Shown here: one piece after another, positions 25,424-33,850 of the stretch
How positions within the stretch are numbered: position 1 is the stretch's first letter
How the letters are laid out: each line of letters opens with the position of its first letter
Source of the DNA: Akkermansiaceae bacterium
Lineage (GTDB): Bacteria; Verrucomicrobiota; Verrucomicrobiia; Verrucomicrobiales; Akkermansiaceae
Direction of reading: 5' to 3'
DNA length: 60,478 nucleotides
Assembly (NCBI GenBank): GCA_903908495.1
Contig: CAIVSK010000403.1
Coordinates: 1-60,478, forward strand
Notes under the pieces: generated by a model
What the model was told of the DNA's origin: nothing
The model's input: the letters and a program-made list of their open reading frames with translations, nothing else
Databases searched by the model: none
Made by a program: the position numbers and the translations under genes

Positions 25424-27127
25424 TCATTCGCCTGGGCTCCAGTCTTCGGAGGCGGCGGCGGCGAGGTTGAAGGCCTGTTCGAGGCCGACCATCTCGCTGG
25501 ACGGACGCAGGCTCTCGAAGTTGGCGCTTTCCTTCTTGAGTTGCTCGTCGCTGTAATTGACGGCCTTGATCGAGAGGCCGATGCGGCGCTCGACCTTGTC
25601 CACCTTGATGACGCGGGCTTCGACGGGTTCGCCGACCTTGATGATGTCCTTGACCTTTTCCACATGGTCCTCGCTGAGTTGCGAGATGTGGATGAGGCCG
25701 TCGATGTCGCCATCGAGACTGATGAAGGCGCCGAAGGATGCGATTTTGGCAACGGTGCCGTTGACCAGGTCGCCGACTTTGAAGCGGTTGTCGATGATGC
25801 TCCAGGGGTCTTCTTCGGTTTGTTTGATGCCGAGGGAGACGCGCTGGTTGGCCTTGTCGATGGCCAGCACGATGGCTTCCACTTCGTCGTTCTTCTTGAG
25901 AACTTCCGACGGGTGGTTGATCTTGCGGGTCCACGACATGTCGGAGACGTGGATCATGCCATCGATGCCTTCTTCGAGTTCCACAAAGGCACCATAAGCG
26001 GTGAGATTGCGGACCGGGCCCTTGATGGTGGCGCCCACCGGGTAACGGAGTTCGATTTCATCCCACGGATTGGTATCGAGTTGGCGCACGCCGAGGGAGA
26101 TTTTTTGTTCCTCGATACTGATGCCGAGCACGACCGCGTGGATTTCCTGGCCGATTTCGAGCACATCGCTCGGACGGGTGATGCGCTTGACCCAGGAGAG
26201 TTCGGAAACGTGGACGAGGCCTTCGACGCCGCGTTCGATCTCGACGAAAGCACCGTAAGGCAGGAGCTTGGTGACGCGGCCGCGGACGTTGTGGCCGATC
26301 GGGTATTTGCGCTCGATGTCTTCCCACGGGTTTTCGGACATTTGCTTGAGGCCGAGCGAGACGCGCTCTTTTTCGCGGTCCACGTCCAGGATGACCACAT
26401 CCACGGACTGGCCGATGTGCAGCAGTTCGGAAGGATGGTTGATGCGACCCCACGACATGTCGGTGATGTGCAGCAGGCCGTCCATGCCCTGGAGATCGAC
26501 GAAGGCGCCGAAATCGGTGATATTCTTGATCGCGCCGGTGACCTTGTCGCCAATCTTGACGGTTTGGAGGAAGCGCTGGCGCAGTTCCGAGCGTTCGGCT
26601 TCGATGACTTCGCGGCGGGAGAGCACGATGTTCTTGCGCTCGTCGTTGACCTTGACGATCTTGAATTCGTAGACGTTGCCGACGTATTCGTTGAGATCCT
26701 TGGGTGGGATGATGTCCACTTGTGAGCCGGGCAGGAAGGCTTCGACGCCGACGTTGACGGTGAGGCCGCCTTTGACGACTGCCTTGACCTTGCCGCGAAC
26801 CAGACCGCCGTCTTGGAAGACTTTGACGATCTTTTCCCAGTTTTGTTTGTGGGCGGCCTTTTCCTTGGAGAGGACGACCATGCCCTCTTCGTTTTCAAGT
26901 TTTTCGAGCAGGACTTCGATTTCGTCGCCGATTTCGATTTCCTCGTCTTCGAATTCATTGGAGGGGATGGCGCCTTCGGACTTGTAGCCGACGTCCACTA
27001 GAACGACTTGGGGGCGGATTTCGAGAATCGTGCCCTTGACGATCGATCCTTCGCGGAATTCGCGGAATTTGGAGTCGATCAGATCGTTCAGTTCTTTATT
27101 GGTGGGTTCCGCGAGAACGGTACTCAT
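25424..27127 (-). CDS. rpsA: 30S ribosomal protein S1
   Basis: A 567-residue protein with six S1 RNA-binding repeats, matching the usual length (about 557 in E. coli). Typical repeat phrases are KGTILEIRPQVVLVDVGYKSEGAIP in the first domain, and FGAFVDLQGMDGLLHITDMSW, YGAFVEIERGVEGLVHVSELSW, YGAFVELEEGIDGMIHVSDMSW and FGAFISLDGDIDGLIHISQLS in the later ones. The start is MSTVLAEPTNKELN at 27127; the frame upstream is an Asn/Pro/Gln-rich translation of the leader. S1 carries mRNA to the 30S subunit, important where Shine-Dalgarno sequences are weak, as appears true in this genome. The terminator sits 32 bp downstream. Confidence 0.97.
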   Translation of the reverse strand: MSTVLAEPTNKELNDLIDSKFREFREGSIVKGTILEIRPQVVLVDVGYKSEGAIPSNEFEDEEIEIGDEIEVLLEKLENEEGMVVLSKEKAAHKQNWEKIVKVFQDGGLVRGKVKAVVKGGLTVNVGVEAFLPGSQVDIIPPKDLNEYVGNVYEFKIVKVNDERKNIVLSRREVIEAERSELRQRFLQTVKIGDKVTGAIKNITDFGAFVDLQGMDGLLHITDMSWGRINHPSELLHIGQSVDVVILDVDREKERVSLGLKQMSENPWEDIERKYPIGHNVRGRVTKLLPYGAFVEIERGVEGLVHVSELSWVKRITRPSDVLEIGQEIHAVVLGISIEEQKISLGVRQLDTNPWDEIELRYPVGATIKGPVRNLTAYGAFVELEEGIDGMIHVSDMSWTRKINHPSEVLKKNDEVEAIVLAIDKANQRVSLGIKQTEEDPWSIIDNRFKVGDLVNGTVAKIASFGAFISLDGDIDGLIHISQLSEDHVEKVKDIIKVGEPVEARVIKVDKVERRIGLSIKAVNYSDEQLKKESANFESLRPSSEMVGLEQAFNLAAAASEDWSPGE

Positions 27128-27159
27128 GTTGTGTTTGGTTTGGGGTTGTGTTGGGGGTT
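27128..27159 (-). promoter_or_regulatory. A/C-rich leader of rpsA without Shine-Dalgarno
   Basis: On the minus strand, the bases just before the rpsA start are almost only A and C (AACACAACCCCAAACC, then AAACACAAC and the ATG). No AGGAGG-like sequence is present. An unstructured leader of this kind can be bound by S1. The rest of the divergent region to 27447 contains no feature that I can support. Confidence 0.55.
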
Positions 27160-27447
27160 CGTTTTCCTGCCGATGTTGCCCCGGGAAAGTGGCTTCTGGC
27201 AAGGCACCGGGGCTCCAACCGCCTGCCAGAAGAAAGAAAAACGGACGCCGAAACTAGCTGCCCTGCGCTGCTTGGCAAGGCTAAAGAACGGATTGTTTGG
27301 GAAAAAATCGCCGCCACCGCCGCCGGAAAAATGAGTTGCGGCCCGATTTTGAGCGCCGCGAAAGCCGAAATCAAGGGGCGGATAGGCCGGGAGAAAATTG
27401 CGGGGGATATTTTTTGCGCTGCCGCCAATCCCCGTTATGGTGGCCGG

Positions 27448-28611
27448 ATGTGTTTCCAAAAAATCAAATGGATGGTGGTTTTTCTCGCTGGCTCGCTGAT
27501 GTCTGCGGGTGCGGCTATCGGTGTGCGGCAGGTGGCCAGCGGCTTGGAGCGCCCGTTGTGGGCGGGTCAGCCCAGAAACATCGACGGCAAGCTGTGGGTC
27601 ATGGAGCAGGCAGGCCGCGTGTGGATCTTCGATCTGGCGAGCGGCCAGAAATCGGAGCAGCCGTTTTTGGATATTCGCAGCGACGTGAGCCGCAAGGGCA
27701 ATGAAGAAGGCTTGCTGGGCCTTGCCTTTGATCCGGATTTCCAGGTCAACGGCCGCTATTACGTCAATTTCACCGACAAGGAGCATTTCACGCGGATCGA
27801 GCGATTCACCTCGGAGGATCATGCGAGCACGGATGTGGCGACGGGGGAAGTGGTGCTGCGCTTCAAGCAGCCTTACGAAAATCACAACGGGGGGTGGATT
27901 GCCTTTGGCCCGGACGGAATGCTGTACATCGGCAATGGTGACGGCGGTGCTGGCAATGACCCGCACAACAACGCACAATCGCTCAACACCCTGCTTGGCA
28001 AGATGTTACGCATCGATGTGTCCCCCAATCAGGGCTACAAGGTGCCTGCGGACAATCCGTTTGTGGGCAACAAGGATGCCAAGCCGGAAATTTGGGCCTA
28101 CGGGCTGCGCAACCCGTGGCGCTGCTCGTTCGACCGCAAAACCGGCGACCTGTGGATCGGCGACGTCGGCCAGGACAAGTGGGAGGAAGTCGATTTCACC
28201 GCCAAGGGCAAAGGCGCGGGGGCCAATTTCGGCTGGCGCCTGCGCGAAGGTGCGGTGGCGACTCCCACCGGTGGCGTCGGTGGTGATGCTCCTGCGGGTG
28301 CCATCGAGCCGGTGTACGTGTACCCGCACGGCGGCAGCCCCAAGGAGGGCTTGTCGGTGACGGGCGGCTACGTCTATCGCGGGCCGATTGCGGAGTTACA
28401 GGGCCGCTACGTCTTCGGCGATTACCAAAGCGCGCGCATCTGGTCATTCATCCTCAAGGACGGCAAAGCGGCGGATTTCACCGACCTCACCGCCGCGCTG
28501 CAACCCGGTGGCGGGCGGATTCCGCTGATTTCGAGCTTCGCCGAGGACAACCAAGGCAATTTGTTCATCGTCGATCACTCGGGCTCGGTCTATCAGGTTG
28601 TCCAAAAGTAG
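27448..28611 (+). CDS. Secreted PQQ-dependent sugar dehydrogenase (glucose/sorbosone dehydrogenase family)
   Basis: A 387-residue protein with a signal peptide (MCFQKIKWMVVFLAGSLMSAGAAIG) and a six-bladed beta-propeller. Family signatures are LWVMEQAGRVWIFD, EEGLLGLAFDPDF, NGRYYVNFTD, ENHNGGWIAFGPDGMLYIG, GDGGAGNDP, WAYGLRNPWR and GGYVYRG. These match the soluble aldose dehydrogenase (YliI/GDH-B-like) group, which oxidises sugars in the periplasm with PQQ. I chose the ATG at 27448 because the preceding 100 codons to 27148 are the antisense of rpsA upstream DNA and are low-complexity. It stands alone, divergent to rpsA. Confidence 0.88.
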   Translation: MCFQKIKWMVVFLAGSLMSAGAAIGVRQVASGLERPLWAGQPRNIDGKLWVMEQAGRVWIFDLASGQKSEQPFLDIRSDVSRKGNEEGLLGLAFDPDFQVNGRYYVNFTDKEHFTRIERFTSEDHASTDVATGEVVLRFKQPYENHNGGWIAFGPDGMLYIGNGDGGAGNDPHNNAQSLNTLLGKMLRIDVSPNQGYKVPADNPFVGNKDAKPEIWAYGLRNPWRCSFDRKTGDLWIGDVGQDKWEEVDFTAKGKGAGANFGWRLREGAVATPTGGVGGDAPAGAIEPVYVYPHGGSPKEGLSVTGGYVYRGPIAELQGRYVFGDYQSARIWSFILKDGKAADFTDLTAALQPGGGRIPLISSFAEDNQGNLFIVDHSGSVYQVVQK

Positions 28612-29108
28612 CCGCCGCTTGGAATTGTGGATTGTGGCGGCGGTCTGTGACCGTCGCTGCGCAAGCGCGGGTCGCAGCATGCTCGTCGCCTGCGCGAGCC
28701 ACAGCATGGAGTGCGGCGGGAAGGGCGAAGCCCGCCACGCCGCTATGGCTCAGCCGCTTGGATCGATACTCCGCCCTGTTGCTTCCCTAATCTTAGAATG
28801 GATGATGGAAAGGGTCGCAGCGCCTCATTTACCATGGATTTTGTGGATTGCAGAGGATTACACGGATAAGAGATGGTCCTTCTCTAACAGGCTTCGGGTT
28901 CGCCCAAATGGCGAATGCCGAAAAATTCATACCTCATTCATTCTCATTGTATTCCGCAATCCATGGTTGCGATTGTCCAATTGAAGCTTAGCAAATTGGA
29001 AAGTCTCACGGTCACGCGATGCAAATGCCAAAGGACTGACCCCATTTGTGACCCAATTTGTGACCTCTTTCGCGAAGGCCGCAGAAGCCCGGTTCCCGGT
29101 GGCGTTCG
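28612..29108. other. Gene-free stretch of about 500 bases with repeat debris
   Basis: It holds, from left to right: an inverted repeat CCGCCGC/GCGGCGG just after the dehydrogenase stop, without T-run; repeat copy 2 (28705-28751); the phrase GGATTACACGGATAAGAG at about 28855, a kind of string I have seen in noncoding DNA of other planctomycete/verrucomicrobial genomes; and two near-tandem copies of CCCA-TTTGTGA around 29041-29061 following AAAGGACTGACC. I found no supported coding region; the open frames here are short and low-complexity. Confidence 0.55.
28705..28751 (+). repeat. Dispersed intergenic repeat, copy 2 (CGGKR-ATPLW type)
   Basis: ATGGAGTGCGGCGGGAAGGG, followed by CGAAGCCCGCCACGCC and GCTATGGCTCAG, aligns with the minus-strand reading of 12361-12408 (ATGGACTGCGGTGGCAAG..., CACCGCTTTGGCTC) with scattered changes. 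Confidence 0.5.
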
Positions 29109-29654
29109 TCAGTTGGGCTTGGCGACGATGATGGCGCGGGGAGGCAGGACGCCGGGGCCGGCGTCGGGGCTGTCGAAGATGGCGGAATCGAGGGAGGAGG
29201 TATCGAGGCTGGAGAGGTCCTCGGAGACGGGGAGTGGGCGGAAGGATGCCGACTGGGTATCGACGCGGAATTCGAGTTGCATCAAGTCGCGGTTGGTTTC
29301 GGCCATTTGGTCGCGGAGGGCCAGGTTGGTTTTCTTGAGTTGCTTCATTTCATCGAGCAGCGACTCGAAAAATTCTTTTTGGGCGGCGGAGGGAGTTGAT
29401 GCGGTTGAGGCCGGAGCGGGTTGGCTGGCGACGGCTCTGGGATTTGCGAGCGGGACGGGTTGGGTCGCGGGGGTGGCAGGTGCGAGCGCAGCAATGGCGC
29501 TAAAGGGGGTGGCAGGGGCGTGGGCTGCGGCCGGCAGGGGCGCATGGGCGAGGATGCCGGCGAATTCGCGATTCGACCACCAGTGGCTGACCACGGCACC
29601 GGACAAAGTGGCGAGGGCGAGGCTACAGCTCATGGGGATGGCGGAGCGTTTCAT
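29109..29654 (-). CDS. Envelope protein with coiled-coil, last gene of the pilus/secretion locus
   Basis: A 181-residue protein. The N-terminus (MKRSAIPMSCSLALATLSGAVVSHWW) can be a signal anchor. An Ala/Pro-rich linker (about 40-90) is followed by a helical segment with heptad pattern (FFESLLDEMKQLKKTNLALRDQMAETNRDLMQLEF), then a Ser/Asp-rich tail. I recognise no family. It is coupled to the gene before it by a 4-bp overlap (start at 29654, stop of the upstream gene at 29651), and is the last member of the long minus-strand locus. It most likely forms part of the machine's periplasmic or surface side. Confidence 0.65.
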   Translation of the reverse strand: MKRSAIPMSCSLALATLSGAVVSHWWSNREFAGILAHAPLPAAAHAPATPFSAIAALAPATPATQPVPLANPRAVASQPAPASTASTPSAAQKEFFESLLDEMKQLKKTNLALRDQMAETNRDLMQLEFRVDTQSASFRPLPVSEDLSSLDTSSLDSAIFDSPDAGPGVLPPRAIIVAKPN

Positions 29655-30418
29655 CGTTTGCTGGATGGTTTGAGGGTGGGAGCGGGAGCGGGCTGCGGCG
29701 TGGGCTCGGGATGGGGCAGGGAACTGACGAGTTGCTGGAGGTGGTCGATGGCATTGCCGAGTTGTTTGGCGTCCTCGTCGAGTTGTTGGATTGAGTGGCT
29801 GAGGATCGCGCTGACGGTTTGCGCCTGGCGGTAGCCGAGGGCGTGTTCGAAGCCCGGCTCGGTGATGGCGAAGGAGGCGGCTTCAGGGACCAGCAGATGT
29901 GGCCGGATGGTGAGGGTGATGCTGGTGCCTGGGGCCAGCTCGACCTTGCGGATGAACGGCGGGGCGTTGTTGGAGGCCTCGAGGCGCCAGCCGGGTGGCG
30001 TGGCGGCGAGCGGTTTGGCCGGGAAGGGGGCGCGGAGTTTGACGGTTTTCGGATCGATGGCACCGCTGCCGGTTTGGAGTTTTTCGACTTGGACGGTGAG
30101 GCTCGGTTCGGGCTCGGCGGGTGTTGGCGGCGCGGCCGCGTCGGCCGGAGCGGGCCCGGGACCCGTGGCAATGGGTGGCGTGGGGGCCGATGGCGCGGGG
30201 GCCGATGGCGCGGGGTCGGGCTGGGCCGGCTGGGGCGGCAGCGTCACCGTGACCTCGTTGGGCGGGCTGTCGCCGGGGCGGTTGGCGAAGAATTTGGCGA
30301 CGGCATCGGTCACCGGATCGGGGGTGGTGGGTATCGCGGCGGCGCGGGGGGGATTTTGGGCGGGGCAGCACAGCCCGCCGAGCAAGGTGAAGCTGATCAC
30401 GAGGAGGCGCGGGTTCAT
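29651..30418 (-). CDS. Secreted Pro-rich protein of the pilus/secretion locus
   Basis: A 255-residue protein with a short hydrophobic signal (MNPRLLVISFTLLGGLCCPAQ), a Pro/Ala-rich linker over about 60-110, and a C-terminal domain with LTVQVEKLQTGSGAIDPKTVKLRAPFP and helical end (ILSHSIQQLDEDAKQLGNAIDHLQQLV). The ATG at 30418 overlaps the upstream stop (ATGA), which decides the start against the frame's earlier ATG at 30568. No family is recognised. It probably acts with the two neighbouring coupled genes. Confidence 0.65.
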   Translation of the reverse strand: MNPRLLVISFTLLGGLCCPAQNPPRAAAIPTTPDPVTDAVAKFFANRPGDSPPNEVTVTLPPQPAQPDPAPSAPAPSAPTPPIATGPGPAPADAAAPPTPAEPEPSLTVQVEKLQTGSGAIDPKTVKLRAPFPAKPLAATPPGWRLEASNNAPPFIRKVELAPGTSITLTIRPHLLVPEAASFAITEPGFEHALGYRQAQTVSAILSHSIQQLDEDAKQLGNAIDHLQQLVSSLPHPEPTPQPAPAPTLKPSSKR

Positions 30419-31248
30419 TTGTCTGCGGGTTGGATGTGGATCGACTGGGTGGTGTCGAGGTCTGCCGGTTGGCCGCTGTGCCCGGCCTGATCCTGGTTGG
30501 TGGGCAGGGAGGGGCTGTCGGCGCGCAGCACGGAGGTGGGAATGGAGCGTTCGACGAGTTGGTTCCATGAGGTGAGCAGGCGGGTGGCCTCCTCGCGCAG
30601 GGCTCGCGAATTTTCCTGATAGGTGGCGAGGCGTTTGAGCAGGTCGCGGGACTCGGCCACCTCGCTCTCGGTCCAGCCGAGGTTGCGGGATTGATAGAGG
30701 ACCGGCACGTTGAGGACGATGCGGCTGATGTCTCCGCCCGGTGCGGCGGCGGTGAGGACATGCTGAATGTGCAGGTTGGTTTCCTCAAATGGGGGTGCCG
30801 GTGGGCCGGGCGTGGCGTGGCGTGGGCTGCCGTCCTGCGGAGTCTTGGCGGCGGCTGGGCCGGAGGAGTCGCCTGGCAAGCGCTCGGCATCGGGGAGCAT
30901 GCTGGCCGCCGCCGTGGCGGATTTTCCGGAGCCTGTGAGTGACGTGGCGGAGGTGGATTTTTCCGCAGCGAGCGGTGGCTTGTCGCCAAGGGGAGCCGCC
31001 AGCGGAAACTCCGGCTTGGTGATGTACATGAAGCAGAAAACCGCAGCCATCGCGGTGCTGAGGAACAGCAGCCACGGATAGGCGCTGGTCTGGGGTTGGG
31101 CGGAGGGGCCGTTCTTGACGGCGCGCGGCCCGGGCTGCGGGAGGAGCACCGCGGCCTCCGAGGTGGCAACCGCGGCCTCGGAGGTGGCAACCGCGGCCTC
31201 GGGCGGAGTGGGGGCGGATTCGGGGTCGTCTGGGAGTGGGAGGGTCAT
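30415..31248 (-). CDS. Single-pass membrane protein with 7-residue tandem repeat
   Basis: A 277-residue protein. The N-terminal cytoplasmic part contains two and a half direct repeats of EAAVATS coded by 21-bp tandem repeats around 31141-31205. One transmembrane segment (YPWLLFLSTAMAAVFCFMYI, about residues 57-76) precedes a periplasmic part with low-complexity linker and a helical region (ESRDLLKRLATYQENSRALREEATRLLTSWNQLV). It resembles the layout of GspC/PilN-type bitopic proteins, but no family can be named. Start at 31248 overlaps the preceding stop by 4 bp. Confidence 0.65.
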   Translation of the reverse strand: MTLPLPDDPESAPTPPEAAVATSEAAVATSEAAVLLPQPGPRAVKNGPSAQPQTSAYPWLLFLSTAMAAVFCFMYITKPEFPLAAPLGDKPPLAAEKSTSATSLTGSGKSATAAASMLPDAERLPGDSSGPAAAKTPQDGSPRHATPGPPAPPFEETNLHIQHVLTAAAPGGDISRIVLNVPVLYQSRNLGWTESEVAESRDLLKRLATYQENSRALREEATRLLTSWNQLVERSIPTSVLRADSPSLPTNQDQAGHSGQPADLDTTQSIHIQPADK

Positions 31249-31715
31249 GGCGTGGCGGATGCGGAGGGAACGGGTTTGGAGGCGGCGGTCGCGGCGTCGG
31301 GAGCCATGGCCAGGGCTTGGGTGATGACCGTATGATCGGAAACGCCCGGGAAGGTGGTGATGGTGAGCGACTCCCGCGTGAGGCGCAAGTGGCGCAGCAC
31401 GCCGCCAGCCTTGCTCATGGCTTGGATCCCGGGAATGACCTCCAGCGTCGCCTCGCCCGGGCGTTGGCGGCCAACTCCGTCCGAGCGGTAAATCTCAAAC
31501 GTGCTGCTGGCCTCGGCATTGCCCTCGGCGCTGATGCGCACGCGCACCCCATCGGTGGCCACATGGAACACGATGGGTTTCATCGGGATGGGGGTCACCC
31601 GGTCGCCGGTGACTTTCACGTGGGAACTGAGCAGGAAATTGGCAAATGGGCGGAAATCCCCGGCGCACAGGGCGGGGCCGAGGGCGAGGCTGAGGAGGAT
31701 TGGAAGGATGCGCAT
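31245..31715 (-). CDS. Secreted small protein of the pilus/secretion locus
   Basis: A 156-residue protein with a signal peptide (MRILPILLSLALGPALCAGDF) and a beta-rich body (KPIVFHVATDGVRVRISAEGN, EASSTFEIYRSD). The ATG at 31715 shares one base with the TGA of the upstream pseudopilin, so it is coupled to it; an ATG at 31733 is less likely. I recognise no family. It may be a chaperone, adaptor or tip component for that pseudopilin, which is inference from gene coupling. Confidence 0.65.
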   Translation of the reverse strand: MRILPILLSLALGPALCAGDFRPFANFLLSSHVKVTGDRVTPIPMKPIVFHVATDGVRVRISAEGNAEASSTFEIYRSDGVGRQRPGEATLEVIPGIQAMSKAGGVLRHLRLTRESLTITTFPGVSDHTVITQALAMAPDAATAASKPVPSASATP

Positions 31716-32128
31716 CATTCTCCAACGTCCCACAGGGAGTCTGTCGTGTTGCCGGACGGGTCGTAGGTCACTCCCGCGCTGGTAAGGACCGGCGGAAATA
31801 CCGTCACCTTGATGGTGAGCGTGGCACCCGTCAGGGACGTCACCGTGGGCATGCTGCTGGCCTTGTTCGGAAGGTACGGAATGAGCAGTGTGCTCGTGAG
31901 CGTGCTCACGGAGGCCGTCGGGTTATCTGATAGATATAGTTTTTGGGCGGTATAGACGCTGCGCAGCGATTCGCTGGCCTCGCGGCCAAGCCGCCAGGTT
32001 CTGATGGCATTGGAAGAAAACAGGCCGACGCTCATCAGGATGAGCAGGACCATGACGACGATGGTCATTTCAAGCAGGGTGAATGCCCGAAATCGCTGCT
32101 GCAGGCGTGGTGGGCGAAGCGTTTTCAT
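31715..32128 (-). CDS. Pseudopilin (GspG/GspH-like), second pilin of the main locus
   Basis: A 137-residue prepilin. The leader is MKTLRPPRLQQRFRA, cut before FTLLEMTIVVMVLLILMSVG, with the Glu at +5 of the type IV pilin motif; the residue before the cut is Ala rather than Gly. The C-terminal domain is Thr/Ser-rich. I chose the ATG at 32128 because it gives the normal basic leader. It is processed by a prepilin peptidase encoded elsewhere. The stop overlaps the next gene. It differs from the pilin at 40993-41415 in length and leader, so the two are probably minor and major pilins. Confidence 0.85.
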   Translation of the reverse strand: MKTLRPPRLQQRFRAFTLLEMTIVVMVLLILMSVGLFSSNAIRTWRLGREASESLRSVYTAQKLYLSDNPTASVSTLTSTLLIPYLPNKASSMPTVTSLTGATLTIKVTVFPPVLTSAGVTYDPSGNTTDSLWDVGE

Positions 32129-32184
32129 TGCAATGCAAACATGGATGCCAATCGGCTTCATGGAAAGGGAAAAGTATGGGTTTA

Positions 32185-32598
32185 TCAACCTTTGAGCACT
32201 TCGAAGGCATCGGCTAACATTTTGCGGACCTCGGGCTGGCCGAAGAGGCCGGCGAGGTACTCGACGACATAGAACGTGGAAATGCAGGCCAGCGCGATCC
32301 AGGCGAGAATCCAAGTGGGGGACTTGCCTTTTGGGGCGATCCACGGGACGAACCAAGCGCGGCGATCCACCACTGCGGTGAAGAACATCAGATTGGCGTC
32401 CCGCAGGCTGGCGATGAAGGAATCCGCGAGTTTGGTGTTGCGGGCGATGAAGAGGTGTTTGAAGCGCACGCCCGGGATGTCGGGAAGTTGCTGCGCGCGA
32501 ATGCCGCGGGGGACGCTCTCGGGGGCGCGCAGCGTCTTGATGTGTGTCTCGTAGACGAAGCGCTCCCGGAGCCAGTGGTCAAAGCGGGTGAGTTGCAT
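32185..32598 (-). CDS. Small protein with one membrane segment, pilus/secretion locus
   Basis: A 137-residue protein. An amphipathic, Arg-rich N-terminal half (MQLTRFDHWLRERFVYETHIKTL) is followed by a hydrophobic stretch (ILAWIALACISTFYVVEYLAGLF) near residues 96-118. No family is recognised. It lies 106 bp downstream of the GspF-like gene and 56 bp upstream of the pseudopilin, in the same direction. It may be an inner-membrane assembly factor. Confidence 0.6.
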   Translation of the reverse strand: MQLTRFDHWLRERFVYETHIKTLRAPESVPRGIRAQQLPDIPGVRFKHLFIARNTKLADSFIASLRDANLMFFTAVVDRRAWFVPWIAPKGKSPTWILAWIALACISTFYVVEYLAGLFGQPEVRKMLADAFEVLKG

Positions 32599-32704
32599 GG
32601 GGAAAATTCCAATTTCTAAATGTTAAATTCGAAACGGAAGACAAGAAGAGTCATTTCGAGATGTCTTGTTTAGGATTTCACACTTAAGATTTAGTGCTTG
32701 GGCT

Positions 32705-33850
32705 CTAGATGCCGTTCTGCATCATCTTCGGGCCCATCAGGAAAATCGGCAGGAAGGTGCCAATGAAGACCGCCGCGATGAGGAACACGGCAATGATGAG
32801 CACCAGGAAGCTGACGGTGGCGGCAAAGGTGGCCATGTGGGTTTCCGCGTCTTCCTCATACATTTCGGTTAGCATCGTCAGCTGGCTGTCGAGCGAGGCG
32901 GATTTTTCGCCGATGGAGAGCATGTGGGTGACTTGGGAATCGACCGATGTGTACTTGGCGAAAGCGGTGGAAAGGGGCACGCCGGAATGTTCATACTTAT
33001 CGGCGGCGGTTCTGAGTTCCGTGTAGAACGGGGTGCCGCGCACGCTGTTGGCGGAGACGCGGATGGACTTGGCCAGATTGATGCCGTTGGAATGCAGCAG
33101 CTTGATGGTGGAGAGGAACGTCATTTGGCGCAGGCTCATGATGAGCAAGCGCAGCAAGCGCCAGCGGGACATGGCCAGCCCCAGAAGCAGGGTGCGGACC
33201 CGGGTGGAACGGGCGATGGTGATGGCGGTGGCAATCAGCGAGATGACGACCACCGGCCACACGGTTTGAGTGAAGTGGCTCACCTTGAAAGAAATCGCCG
33301 TCATGCCATCGGGTTTGGCACCGACTCCGCTCATCATTTGTTCGACCTGGGGGACGATTTTCACCTGTGAGGTGATGAACGCGCCCATCAACACGCTGAT
33401 GATGACGCCGGGGGTGATGGTGGCTTTTTTCAACTGCTTGGAAAAATGCAATTCGCTCTTGAGGCGGAGGGCCAGCGAATGGAAGGCGTGGTGGAGTTGG
33501 CCGGCGTCCGAGCCCGCTTGGATCAGGCCGATCATGGTGTCGCTGAAGCGGCCGGTGCGGCGGAATGCCTCATGCACATTCATGCCGTTGCCGATATCTT
33601 CGCGGATGCGCAGCAGGGCATCGACCAATGTTTTGTTAGGCAAGCCCTGGCTGTAGTATTTGAGAGCGTCGGCGGTGTTGATTTGGGCACGCAGCATCGA
33701 ACTCAAGCCGCGAAACAAATCGACGAGCACCTTTTTGGAAAACGGGATGACCGATTTCGGCTGGTTGAGGGTGGCGAGGAACGACTTCTTCGCGGCCGGA
33801 GCCAACGGGGGAGGCGTGGCGGCGCTGGCGGTGGTAGGTTGGCTAATCAT
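32705..33850 (-). CDS. Type II secretion/type IV pilus inner-membrane platform protein (GspF/PilC)
   Basis: A 381-residue protein with two T2SSF domains. The first, at about residues 45-165, ends with ITPGVIISVLMGAF; the second ends with VSFLVLIIAVFLIAAVFIGTFLPIF. The phrases GLIQAGSDAGQLHHAFHSLA and MLSIGEKSASLDSQLTMLTEMYEED are typical of the family (GE-SG-L---L). Membrane segments lie near residues 170-190, 220-240 and 355-377. It couples ATPase motion to pilin insertion. The start overlaps the upstream ATPase stop by 8 bp. Confidence 0.93.
   Translation of the reverse strand: MISQPTTASAATPPPLAPAAKKSFLATLNQPKSVIPFSKKVLVDLFRGLSSMLRAQINTADALKYYSQGLPNKTLVDALLRIREDIGNGMNVHEAFRRTGRFSDTMIGLIQAGSDAGQLHHAFHSLALRLKSELHFSKQLKKATITPGVIISVLMGAFITSQVKIVPQVEQMMSGVGAKPDGMTAISFKVSHFTQTVWPVVVISLIATAITIARSTRVRTLLLGLAMSRWRLLRLLIMSLRQMTFLSTIKLLHSNGINLAKSIRVSANSVRGTPFYTELRTAADKYEHSGVPLSTAFAKYTSVDSQVTHMLSIGEKSASLDSQLTMLTEMYEEDAETHMATFAATVSFLVLIIAVFLIAAVFIGTFLPIFLMGPKMMQNGI

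Noticed and set aside
25400-26725. Long plus-strand frame opposite rpsA
   Set aside because: A reflection of the S1 repeats on the other strand; rich in Asp/Val/Phe repeats, not a known protein.
28598-28984. Frame with MECGGKGEARHAAMAQ
   Set aside because: Explained by the dispersed intergenic repeat; no other support for a gene.
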